NCBI RefSeq assembly: GCF_002744755.1 | Contig: NZ_KZ319297.1 | Coordinates: 1-64,000 of the forward strand | DNA: 64,000 bases | Reading direction: 5' to 3' | From: Leeuwenhoekiella nanhaiensis | GTDB lineage: Bacteria; Bacteroidota; Bacteroidia; Flavobacteriales; Flavobacteriaceae | In this document: piece after piece, positions 55,282 to 62,963 of the stretch | Layout of the letters: every line of letters begins with the position of its first letter | Position numbering within the stretch: the first letter of the stretch is position 1 | The notes under the pieces: model-generated | Databases searched by the model: none | The model's input: only the letters and a program-made list of their open reading frames with translations | Told to the model about the DNA's origin: nothing | Made by a program: the position numbers and the translations under genes

Positions 55282-55305
55282 AAAGGCTTAAGGCTGTAAA
55301 AAAAT

Positions 55306-56607
55306 TTATTTTTTTCTGAAATATACCGAGATAGGCACTCCCTGAAAATCAAATTGTTCGCGCAACTTATTTTCTATAAAACGCTTGTAGGGATCTTTTA
55401 CATACTGTGGCAGGTTGCAGAAAAAAGCAAACTGCGGGTGCGGTGTAGGCAACTGCATGCAATATTTGATCTTGATGTATTTTCCTTTATTCGCCGGTGG
55501 CGGATAGGCTTCAATAATCGGCAACATCAGTTCGTTAAGTTCACTGGTTTTTACGCGTCTGCTTCGGTTTTCAAATACCTGAACTGCGGTTTCAATCGCT
55601 TTATACACCCGCTGCTTGGTTAACGCTGAAATGAACACGATAGGCACATCGGTAAAAGGTTCCATTTCCTGGCGAATTTGCTTCTCATATTCACGCATGG
55701 TTTTGTTTTCCTTTTCGACCAAATCCCATTTGTTCACCAGAATAACAATCCCTTTTCGATTTCGCTCTGCGAGCCAAAAAATATTTTGCACCTGCCCGTC
55801 AAAACCACGGGTGGCATCTAAAACAACCAGACACACGTCACAGTGCTCTATTGCACGCACCGAACGCATGACCGAGTAAAACTCAAGATCTTCCTTAACC
55901 TTAGACTTGCGGCGTATACCAGCAGTGTCCACCAGATTAAATTCAAATCCAAAACGGTTGTATTTAGTATCTATAGCATCGCGGGTTGTCCCTGCGACAT
56001 CTGTCACGATATAGCGATCCTGACCAATCAGGGCGTTGATAAATGAGGATTTTCCGGCATTGGGACGACCTACAACGGCAAAGCGCGGCAATATGCTTTC
56101 TTCCACTTCCGGTTTATCTGGTAAAACCTCAACCAGCGCATCGAGTAAATCTCCGGTGCCGCTACCGCTAATACCGGCGATGGTATAGTAATCACCAAGC
56201 CCCAGACTGTAAAACTCCACAGCGTTTTCTTCACGCATAGCGTTATCTACCTTGTTAACCACAAGAAACACAGGCTTGTTCTGGCGACGCAGCAAATTGG
56301 CCACATCTTCATCCATCCCCGTTACTCCGGCTTCCACATCAACCATAAAAATGATGGCGTCAGCCTCATCTATAGCCAGTTCTACCTGCTTGTCAATTTG
56401 TTCTTCAAAAACGTCATCACTCCCTTTTACATACCCACCGGTATCTATGATTGAGAATTCTTTTCCGTTCCAGTCGGTTTTGCCATAATGGCGATCGCGG
56501 GTTACCCCACTCACCGAATCAACAATCGCCTCGCGGCGCTGAATTAATCGGTTAAAAAGGGTTGATTTACCCACATTAGGTCTCCCTACAATTGCTACAA
56601 TACTCAT
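55306..56607 (-). CDS. der: Ribosome-assembly GTPase Der (EngA)
   Basis: A 433-residue protein with two tandem GTPase domains and a KH-like C-terminus, needed for 50S assembly. First domain: G1 GRPNVGKST (8-16), G3 IDTGG, G4 VNKVD. Second: G1 GRPNAGKSS (about 180), [23 protein letters not shown]-terminus [20 protein letters not shown], ending [11 protein letters not shown]. Length is normal. A TAATTTTG -7 box lies 30 bases before the ATG at 56607. Confidence 0.98.
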   Translation of the reverse strand: MSIVAIVGRPNVGKSTLFNRLIQRREAIVDSVSGVTRDRHYGKTDWNGKEFSIIDTGGYVKGSDDVFEEQIDKQVELAIDEADAIIFMVDVEAGVTGMDEDVANLLRRQNKPVFLVVNKVDNAMREENAVEFYSLGLGDYYTIAGISGSGTGDLLDALVEVLPDKPEVEESILPRFAVVGRPNAGKSSFINALIGQDRYIVTDVAGTTRDAIDTKYNRFGFEFNLVDTAGIRRKSKVKEDLEFYSVMRSVRAIEHCDVCLVVLDATRGFDGQVQNIFWLAERNRKGIVILVNKWDLVEKENKTMREYEKQIRQEMEPFTDVPIVFISALTKQRVYKAIETAVQVFENRSRRVKTSELNELMLPIIEAYPPPANKGKYIKIKYCMQLPTPHPQFAFFCNLPQYVKDPYKRFIENKLREQFDFQGVPISVYFRKK

Positions 56608-56636
56608 ATGTTATACTTTGTGCTTTTAAAGCGCTG

Positions 56637-56669
56637 CAAAATTACGATAAATACCTGCACGGTTGGCAA
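56637..56669 (-). promoter_or_regulatory. Probable der promoter
   Basis: On the minus strand TTG (56667-56669), a 22-base spacer, then TAATTTTG (56637-56644), agreeing with the Bacteroidota -33/-7 pattern. Transcription would begin about 20-25 bases before the der ATG. Confidence 0.45.
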
Positions 56670-56847
56670 TTGCTTTGCTTTAAGCTAAATCCTGGCAATA
56701 AGCCGTCTGTTTACGGTCCTAAACAGTGCATACTATTAAATCTTCCCTAAATTCTGTTAAGACAGCTGTTAATTACCCGCCAGATAAAACCGGAGGTGCA
56801 CTACCTTACGTATCTATTAGCAAACAACACAAGTTATGTATCACCTT

Positions 56848-57639
56848 ATGAAACGTATTATAGTAGGTCTTTTTGCAGCTTTTATCTTATACAGCTGTAA
56901 TCTCATTTCAGCAGCCGGACTCAGCAGCGCCGGGCAACCCACAAAAGAAGTTAATGGGGACCTCACCTCAACCACTGCAAATTCTGCCGAAAATGTAGAC
57001 CACAGCGCCTGGGACGCCTTGCTTAAAAAACACGTAAACGCCGCCGGAATGGTAGATTACGAAGGTTTTCAGAAAGACCGTGCAAAGCTGGATGCCTACC
57101 TAAAAAAATTATCATCCTACAATCCAAGCGATGACTGGTCGGTTCAGGAACTTTTGGCCTATTACATCAATTTATATAACGCGTATACGGTTGAGCTGAT
57201 CCTAAATAATTATCCGGTAAAAAGCATCAAAGACATTGACGGTGCCTGGACCAAGGCTATTGTCCCCGTAGGAAATCGTGAACTTTCTTTAGGCGGAATT
57301 GAAAACGGCGTGCTGCGTAAAATGAACGAACCTCGTATTCACTTTGCCATCAACTGCGCATCCATGTCCTGCCCAAAATTGCTGAATGAAGCCTATACCG
57401 CCGGTAAAATCAATGAACAGCTTGATAAAGTGACCAAAGAGTTTGTGAACTCAGACAAAAATGATATCACAGCTTCAAACCCTAAAGTATCTTCAATTTT
57501 TGACTGGTATAAGAGCGATTTTATCACAGACAAAACACCAACGGTGATTGATTATATCAATCAGTACAGCAAAACCAAAATCAATAAAGGTGCTACACTG
57601 ACGTATAAAAATTACGACTGGAATCTTAATAAACAATAG
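56848..57639 (+). CDS. DUF547 lipoprotein
   Basis: About 263 residues. Lipoprotein signal (MKRIIVGLFAAFILYSC), Ser/Thr-rich linker, then DUF547: HSAWDALLKKHVNAAGMVDY, ELLAYYINLYNAYTVELILN, IHFAINCASMSCPKLLNEAY, and the usual C-terminus YKNYDWNLNKQ. The Cys-rich INCASMSCP and the ATG at 56848 (four residues into a longer frame from 56836) fit. DUF547 genes often neighbour the TIGR04283 glycosyltransferase, found next here. Function unknown. Confidence 0.9.
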   Translation: MKRIIVGLFAAFILYSCNLISAAGLSSAGQPTKEVNGDLTSTTANSAENVDHSAWDALLKKHVNAAGMVDYEGFQKDRAKLDAYLKKLSSYNPSDDWSVQELLAYYINLYNAYTVELILNNYPVKSIKDIDGAWTKAIVPVGNRELSLGGIENGVLRKMNEPRIHFAINCASMSCPKLLNEAYTAGKINEQLDKVTKEFVNSDKNDITASNPKVSSIFDWYKSDFITDKTPTVIDYINQYSKTKINKGATLTYKNYDWNLNKQ

Positions 57640-57657
57640 ATTTCTCCTTTAGTACGG

Positions 57658-57684
57658 AAATATCCCGCTCTATGCGGGATATTT
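57658..57684 (+). terminator. Hairpin between DUF547 gene and glycosyltransferase gene
   Basis: Perfect 11-bp arms AAATATCCCGC / GCGGGATATTT, loop TCTAT, followed by AATTTT. It may end the DUF547 transcript or partly attenuate into the next gene. Confidence 0.55.
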
Positions 57685-57750
57685 AATTTTATGTCCTGAC
57701 GAATTAGTTTAGTTTTGAATACCCATTCTACCCCCGCCGAATTACCTTTT

Positions 57751-58455
57751 ATGCTGAGTATCATTATTCCCGTTTACAACGAGTCTGCCAATTTACCGGT
57801 GCTGCTGAAACATCTCCTGCGCAGTGCAAAAGCCCCGGAACTTCTGGAAATTCTGGTAGTTGACGGAGGTAGCACTGATGACACCCCGGCTTTGGGCGAA
57901 AAATTTAAAGCGGCTAACCGCGTTAATCTTCAACTTTTACAATCCGGAAAAGGCAGGGCCAAACAGATGAACACCGGGGCACGGGCTGCCCGTGGAAGTA
58001 TTCTTTATTTTTTACATGCCGATTCTTTTCCGCCGAAGCATTTTGACCAGCATATACGTGATGAGGTTGAAAAAGGAAATCCTGCCGGATGCTTCAGAAT
58101 GCAGTTTGACAGCAAGCATTGGTGGCTGCGTCTGGCCAGTTATCTCACTAAATTCAACTGGAGAGCCAGCCGTGGCGGCGATCAAAGTCAGTTTATCACC
58201 CGCGAACTTTTTGATGAGATAGGTGGTTACGATGAAAGCTACATCATCTACGAAGACAATATTTTGATCAATGAGCTTTATGCCCGTAAGAAGTTTGTAG
58301 TCATTCAGCAGCCGCTGAAATCTTCTGCTCGTATGTATGAAAAATACGGCGTCTGGTATGTACAATATCATTTCTGGAGTATTTATGTCAAAAAATGGAT
58401 GGGCGCTTCGGCCGAAGAACTTCACGCCTACTACTGTAAAGTGCTTAAAAAATAA
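57751..58455 (+). CDS. Family 2 glycosyltransferase, TIGR04283 type
   Basis: About 234 residues, GT-A fold: MLSIIIPVYNESANLPVLLK, ILVVDGGSTDDTPAL, GRAKQMNTGARAARGSILYF, FLHADSFPPKHF (the DxD-like metal site is HADS), GGDQSQFITRELFDEIGGYD, and YEDNILINEL. It lacks membrane helices and matches TIGR04283, which is linked in several bacteria to arsenosugar or rSAM/selenodomain gene clusters. I start at ATG 57751 rather than the in-frame TTG at 57715. Substrate not determinable. Confidence 0.9.
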   Translation: MLSIIIPVYNESANLPVLLKHLLRSAKAPELLEILVVDGGSTDDTPALGEKFKAANRVNLQLLQSGKGRAKQMNTGARAARGSILYFLHADSFPPKHFDQHIRDEVEKGNPAGCFRMQFDSKHWWLRLASYLTKFNWRASRGGDQSQFITRELFDEIGGYDESYIIYEDNILINELYARKKFVVIQQPLKSSARMYEKYGVWYVQYHFWSIYVKKWMGASAEELHAYYCKVLKK

Positions 58456-58608
58456 GAGTCTACAAACTCTTCAAATCAATCTTTCGCTTTGCTTAAAATT
58501 AGTTTTGAAATTGAATTATTAGTTTCAATGCTAAATTTTCATAGTTTCTTAACAGCAATCGCACGGGCTTCGATGTAATTTGAAACTGAATTTAAAAAAA
58601 CTCTAACC

Positions 58609-59043
58609 ATGACAATTTTTGAAGCGATACGTAAAGACCACGATAAACAACGCGAACTCTGCCGGATGGTTACCTCAACCAGCGGCGAGTCTAAGGGTCG
58701 CAAGCAAATGTGGGAAGACCTTAAAAAAGAGTTGCAGATACACGCTGATGCTGAAGAACGCACTTTTTATTCCCCACTTATTCATAACGATATGATGCAG
58801 GAGCACGCCCGTCACGGCATCGCCGAGCATCACGAAATGGACGAACTCATTGAAAAAATTGACGCTACTGAGATGGACTCCCCTGCCTGGCTGGTTTATG
58901 CCAAACAACTATGCGAGAAAGTAGAGCATCACCTGGAAGATGAAGAGCACACCTTTTTTCAGCTGGCCGGAAAAGTATTCACCGAAAAGCAAAAAACCGA
59001 GATCGCTACTGAATATCAAAAAGAAATGAAAGCCAATCGCTAA
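58609..59043 (+). CDS. Hemerythrin HHE domain protein
   Basis: A 144-residue four-helix bundle with diiron ligands: His11 (RKDHDKQRE), His45 with Glu49/50 (IHADAEERTFY), His74/75 (AEHHEMDEL), and His107/108 with a Glu and His114 (VEHHLEDEEHTFF). Likely binds oxygen, nitric oxide or senses iron. It is preceded by a 153-base gap and overlaps the convergent VOC gene by four bases. Confidence 0.93.
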   Translation: MTIFEAIRKDHDKQRELCRMVTSTSGESKGRKQMWEDLKKELQIHADAEERTFYSPLIHNDMMQEHARHGIAEHHEMDELIEKIDATEMDSPAWLVYAKQLCEKVEHHLEDEEHTFFQLAGKVFTEKQKTEIATEYQKEMKANR

Positions 59044-59570
59044 TTACCGTTGCTGTAATCTCCTATGACTTCAATAAAAACGCCATCAGGATCCCGCAGT
59101 AACAGTAAATAATTATGCTCTCCAAGTTTAATAGGCGTATCGGCTTCGGGCTGTACGCCTTCTTTTTTGATTGCTTCCATAATACCATCAAGCGTATACA
59201 CCTGCAGGGTCAGGTATTGCAACCCCAGTTGCTGCTGAATTCCGGCTTTAACCGAATCGATTTCCGCCTTTGGCAAATCAAATGATGCAATTTTTAGCTG
59301 TGAACTCCCGGGGATGGTGTCAAAAGCCAATCGGGTTACTTTAAAAGGAAGGCCTTGCGACAGCCCTAAACGGGTTGCAAACGGGGCATCAACCGTAAAA
59401 CTCCCCACTTCGTGAAGTCCTAAAATATCTTTGTAAAAGTGTAAGGATTGTTGCTCGTCGCTAGCGACTACAGCAACAGTAAGTGCTCCGGGTTTAAAGT
59501 TAGATTCCTGGCCTTTTGAAACCAGAGCAAAACCGAAAAGAGCTAGCAAAAGAAGTACACGATGGCGCAT
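59040..59570 (-). CDS. Secreted VOC/glyoxalase-like protein
   Basis: A 176-residue protein with signal peptide (VLLLLALFGFALVSKG before QESNF) and a VOC fold: TVAVVASDEQQSLHFYKDIL, LGLHEVGSFTVDAPFATRLG, LTLQVYTLDGIMEAIKKEGV, LLLRDPDGVFIEVIGDYSNG. A secretion signal on a VOC protein is uncommon. The ATG at 59570 is directly preceded by the T run of a terminator-like hairpin (59575-59613). Confidence 0.85.
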   Translation of the reverse strand: MRHRVLLLLALFGFALVSKGQESNFKPGALTVAVVASDEQQSLHFYKDILGLHEVGSFTVDAPFATRLGLSQGLPFKVTRLAFDTIPGSSQLKIASFDLPKAEIDSVKAGIQQQLGLQYLTLQVYTLDGIMEAIKKEGVQPEADTPIKLGEHNYLLLLRDPDGVFIEVIGDYSNGN

Positions 59571-59574
59571 AAAA

Positions 59575-59613
59575 AAAAGGGTTTTAGTAAAGATACTTTA
59601 CAAAACCCTTTTT
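59575..59613 (-). terminator. Terminator-like hairpin before the VOC start codon
   Basis: Arms AAAAGGGTTTTAGTAAAG and CTTTACAAAACCCTTTT with one bulge and loop ATA. On the minus strand it is followed by eight T and then the ATG of the VOC gene. It would end the YqaE transcript from 59632, yet leaves no room for a promoter for the VOC gene. Confidence 0.65.
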
Positions 59614-59631
59614 TCGTCAATTCGTTATCGT

Positions 59632-59787
59632 TTATCTGCTCTGCACGTAGAAACCGTGAATAACTCCCGGCAACCATCCTAAAAGCGTCAGTATGACATT
59701 GATGATAAAATCTTTGCCTAAGCCTTTATTCATTGCAACTGCAAGAGGTGGTAGTAATATGGTTATGATAATTGAAATAATTCCCAT
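59632..59787 (-). CDS. YqaE/Pmp3 family small membrane protein (second copy)
   Basis: A 51-residue protein: MGIISIIITILLPPLAVAMN, a charged turn KGLGKDF, then a second helix around VILTLLGWLPGVIHGFYV. It has the family motifs LPPLAV and GWLPGVIH. It lacks the C of the first copy (15711-15863) and is otherwise distinct, so the two are ancient paralogues. Confidence 0.87.
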   Translation of the reverse strand: MGIISIIITILLPPLAVAMNKGLGKDFIINVILTLLGWLPGVIHGFYVQSR

Positions 59788-59873
59788 TGTGTAATTTTTT
59801 GGTTAGTGTTCAGTCCAAAAATATACAGCCTGCCTCTTCTAATGCCTTAACACTTTGCCAATTGAGATAAGTT

Positions 59874-60893
59874 TCACGTTTTTTCAAACCACTTTTTAAG
59901 CACTTCTTCAGCCGGTTTTCCTTGAGGGGTAAAACGATTATTTTCCTGCGAAATCGTACGCTCGTGATTGGGAAACCACTTCCAGACGAAACCTCCTGCA
60001 AACCAGGGCTCATTCCAAAACTCTTCAAACAAAGCTTCGAAGAGATTTACCTGAGCTTCCGCATTCATCTTCCCGTCGTGACGATCACTAACCCATGGTT
60101 CTTTCCCCGCAAAGTCTGCACTACGGTATCCAAACTCTGTGAATAAGACAGGTTTGTTGTACTTTCGCGAAAGCGCAACAAACATCTTTTTATGCGGCTG
60201 CCAGCCTGCTTTGGCTTCGGCAATCGTTGGTGTTTCGGCTTCTGAAACCGGATAATAGGCGTCAGCACCAATATAATCGAGCTGCGACCAAAAATTCACT
60301 TTGTCTACCTTATCCCAGTTTTCGGCATAGGTGAGCTTCCCGGTATACACCTCCCGTACCTCGGCGATCAGGCTGTTCCAAAAATCAGGTCTCTCGTTCA
60401 CAAAATTATAAAGCTCTGTACCTATGCAAAAGAGTTCGGCTCCGGTTTCCTGAGCCAGCTTTGCATACAACAGAATAAACTCCCTGTAGGATTTTTCAAA
60501 AGCAACCCAGTCTGCGTCTGACTTCATCTGCATATCGCCGGTAAACGTGCCGCGGCCAATCCAGATATGGGGCTTGACCATGACTTTGATTCCACTTTGA
60601 TGTAAGGCTTCGATGTATTGCTTCGCTCCTTCATAGCGCTCGCCGTACCATTGGCGTTCCGCATTAAAATACAACTGCGGATTGTCGAGATCGCGCACAA
60701 AACCGAAAGGCATTATGGCTACGTGACTCGCTCCCACGCGCAAAACCGGATTGATATCTTTCTGCACCAGCGTATCGCCCGAAGCAACAAAACTCACCCC
60801 ATCAATTTTTTGGCTTACATAAGGCGTGGCAGAGCAACCTCCAAGCGCGAGGCAACCTATTACCAATAACAAAAATGAATATGTGTATTTCAT
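59874..60893 (-). CDS. GH113-like glycoside hydrolase lipoprotein
   Basis: A 339-residue lipoprotein (lipobox LLVIGCLALGGCSATPY) with a TIM-barrel hydrolase pattern. IKVMVKPHIWIGRGTFTGDM, GAELFCIGTELYNF (probable acid/base Glu), YIGADAYYPVSE, and VLFTEFGYRSADF (probable nucleophile Glu) resemble family GH113, beta-mannanases. GFVWKWFPNHE closes the barrel. The enzyme probably acts on mannan or a related glycan at the cell surface or periplasm, but specificity is not shown. It stands alone, with no SusCD nearby. Confidence 0.85.
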   Translation of the reverse strand: MKYTYSFLLLVIGCLALGGCSATPYVSQKIDGVSFVASGDTLVQKDINPVLRVGASHVAIMPFGFVRDLDNPQLYFNAERQWYGERYEGAKQYIEALHQSGIKVMVKPHIWIGRGTFTGDMQMKSDADWVAFEKSYREFILLYAKLAQETGAELFCIGTELYNFVNERPDFWNSLIAEVREVYTGKLTYAENWDKVDKVNFWSQLDYIGADAYYPVSEAETPTIAEAKAGWQPHKKMFVALSRKYNKPVLFTEFGYRSADFAGKEPWVSDRHDGKMNAEAQVNLFEALFEEFWNEPWFAGGFVWKWFPNHERTISQENNRFTPQGKPAEEVLKKWFEKT

Positions 60894-61017
60894 ACCCCTA
60901 AAAATAGGCGAAATAAATGCTCCTTTAATCTCATTTTCTCAAAAAAACCACCAAATTGAGCGTGACACCATTCTAAGTTATTATCTTTAAGAACAACCTC
61001 AACGCAACAGCTTTTTT

Positions 61018-62304
61018 ATGGAACATGTGGTCATTGTAGGCAATGGCATCGCCGGAGTTACGGCTGCCCGGCACATCCGGAAAAATTCAGATAAAAATAT
61101 CACCATCATTTCTGCCGAAAGTGATCATTTTTTCTCCCGCACCGCACTGATGTATGTCTATATGGGGCATATGCGCTTTAGAGATCTCAAACCTTACGAA
61201 GATCAGTTTTGGTCAAAAAACAACATCAATCTTAAAAATGCCTTTGTTGAACGGGTTGATACCGATGCACAAACCCTGCATTTGGCAAAAGGCGAAACCA
61301 TCACCTACGACACACTTATTCTTGCAACGGGGTCGATCCCTGCAAAATACGGCTGGGAAGGTCAGGATTTAAACGGCGTTCAGGGACTGGTTTCCAAACA
61401 GGATTTAGAACTGCTCGAAAAAAATGCACCCAATAACGAAGTCTGTCCCAAAGCGGTCATCGTAGGCGGCGGCCTCATTGGCGTTGAACTCGCCGAAATG
61501 CTGCACACCCGCAAGATTGAGGTAACTATGATCGTGCGTGAACACGCATTTTGGTCGGGTGTTTTACCTGATGGCGAAGCCGAAATGATTAGCAGACACA
61601 TTAAAAATCACGGGATTGATTTAAGATGCGGAGCAGAACTTGATAAAATTTTGGATGACGGCCAGGGGAATGTAAGCGGAATAATCACTAAAAAAGGAGA
61701 GCAGATTGACTGTAAGCTCGTAGGCATCACAACCGGCGTTAAACCCCAGATTGAATTTTTCAAAGACTCCAAAATAGAGACAGACCGGGGCATTCTGGTC
61801 AACCGAATGCTTGAAACCAATATTAAAAACGTCTATGCCATTGGTGATTGTGCGCAGCAGCGCGAGGCCATAGGATTACGAAAACCGGTGGAAGCCGTAT
61901 GGTACACCGGCCGAATGATGGGCGAAACGGTTGCTCAGACCATTTGCGGCAGGCCTTTCGAGTACAGTCCGGGAAATTGGTTTAATAGCGCCAAGTTTTT
62001 TGACATCGAATACCAGACCTACGGCTGGGTTTTTAGTACCAAAAACAAAAAAGACTACGAGCAGCATCTGCACTGGAAGCATTCGGATGACACCAAATGC
62101 ATAACCATCGCTTTTCATAAAGACACCCGCGAATTTTTAGGCATCAACAGCTTTGGTATTCGCCTACGCCACGACGTACTTGACCGCTGGCTGAATGAAA
62201 AACGGGACGTGGCCTACGTTACCAAAAACCTTAAAGAAGCCAATTTTGACCCCGAGTTTTACAGGCATTACGAATCTGAAATTCAAAAAGAATTTAAAGT
62301 CTAG
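61018..62304 (+). CDS. FAD-dependent NAD(P)H oxidoreductase
   Basis: A 428-residue two-dinucleotide fold enzyme: GNGIAGVTAARHIRK (FAD), LILATGSIPAKYGW, VIVGGGLIGVELAEMLHTRK (NAD), and VYAIGDCAQQREAIGLRKPV. The C-terminal domain differs from classical thioredoxin reductases: it continues YEQHLHWKHSDDTKCITIAF to YRHYESEIQKEFKV. It resembles small nitrite-reductase-like or rubredoxin reductases. Together with the 4Fe-4S protein at 62964 it suggests an electron-transfer unit. I recall such a pair in flavobacterial arsenosugar-type neighbourhoods, but this is recollection. Confidence 0.88.
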   Translation: MEHVVIVGNGIAGVTAARHIRKNSDKNITIISAESDHFFSRTALMYVYMGHMRFRDLKPYEDQFWSKNNINLKNAFVERVDTDAQTLHLAKGETITYDTLILATGSIPAKYGWEGQDLNGVQGLVSKQDLELLEKNAPNNEVCPKAVIVGGGLIGVELAEMLHTRKIEVTMIVREHAFWSGVLPDGEAEMISRHIKNHGIDLRCGAELDKILDDGQGNVSGIITKKGEQIDCKLVGITTGVKPQIEFFKDSKIETDRGILVNRMLETNIKNVYAIGDCAQQREAIGLRKPVEAVWYTGRMMGETVAQTICGRPFEYSPGNWFNSAKFFDIEYQTYGWVFSTKNKKDYEQHLHWKHSDDTKCITIAFHKDTREFLGINSFGIRLRHDVLDRWLNEKRDVAYVTKNLKEANFDPEFYRHYESEIQKEFKV

Positions 62305-62309
62305 CCAAA

Positions 62310-62338
62310 ACCTCACAGGTTTTAAAAACCTGTGAGGT
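62310..62338. repeat. Left hairpin flanking transposase: ACCTCACAGGTTT
   Basis: Arms ACCTCACAGGTTT and AAACCTGTGAGGT around TAA. It begins a few bases after the FAD oxidoreductase stop. The arm CCTCACAGGT recurs in the right hairpin (62915-62947), and both are followed by CTGTGAGGTCTAAATAAC. Confidence 0.8.
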
Positions 62339-62350
62339 CTAAATAACTGA

Positions 62351-62911
62351 ATGATGCAATACGAACCTATTTCAGCTGGAAACTACTATCATATTTATAA
62401 CCGTGGGAATAATTATGAAGATATTTTTATTGAAGATCGCAATTATGAGTATTTCCTTAATCTGGTCGCAAGGCATCTGACAAGTGTATTGGAAGTTTTA
62501 TCGTATTGCCTTTTAAAGAATCATTTCCATATGATAGTCAGAACTTTTGATAATACCGAAGACCATTTGATATCAAGGAAATTTTCAAATTTATTTAATG
62601 CGTATGCAAAAAGTATCAATAAAGCGTACGGAAGAAATGGAAGCTTATTTAAAGACCGATTTTCGAGAAAAAAAATTGATCAGGAAAATTATTTACGCAA
62701 CCTAATCATTTATGTTCATTTGAATCCGACAAAGCATTTTGGAATTGATTTTAAAACGTATAAATATTCCTCATATCAGGCGTTTATATCAAACAAAAGA
62801 ACTTTATTAAACAGGGACTTTGTTCTGGGTCTGTTTGACGATGAACCTAATTTTAAAGCAGCACATTGTCTGACCACATTTGACCCTAATAACGAATATT
62901 TACTGGAATAA
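62351..62911 (+). mobile_element. REP-associated tyrosine transposase (RAYT, Y1/IS200-like)
   Basis: A 186-residue protein of the Y1 transposase superfamily. The motif pattern of RAYT/TnpA_REP is present: NYYHIYNRGNNYEDIFIEDR at the start, LLKNHFHMIVRTFDN with the HxH metal-binding pair, NAYAKSINKAYGRNGSLFKD, and LRNLIIYVHLNPTKHFGIDF in which the catalytic Tyr may be in IYVHLNP. Two perfect hairpins flank it and are likely its recognition sequences. Codons are AT-rich compared with the neighbours. It lies between two genes that otherwise would be adjacent, so it was probably inserted there. Confidence 0.88.
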
Positions 62912-62914
62912 CCC

Positions 62915-62947
62915 AGACCTCACAGGTCTTCGAGACCTGTGAGGTCT
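62915..62947. repeat. Right hairpin flanking transposase: AGACCTCACAGGTCT
   Basis: Perfect 15-bp arms AGACCTCACAGGTCT and AGACCTGTGAGGTCT around TCG. It starts four bases after the transposase stop and ends 17 bases before the ATG of the 4Fe-4S gene. Confidence 0.85.
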
Positions 62948-62963
62948 AAATAACACTAGCTTT

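Noticed and set aside
56664-56676. GGCAATTGC between der and DUF547.
   Set aside because: Half-matching only; no TACGG flank. It sits in the -33 part of the der promoter, and its symmetry is too short to claim a third site.
57652-57667. TACGGAAATATCCCG near the DUF547 terminator as a further member of the TACGG palindrome set.
   Set aside because: Core is not GGCAATTGCC and it overlaps the terminator stem, which explains the symmetry.
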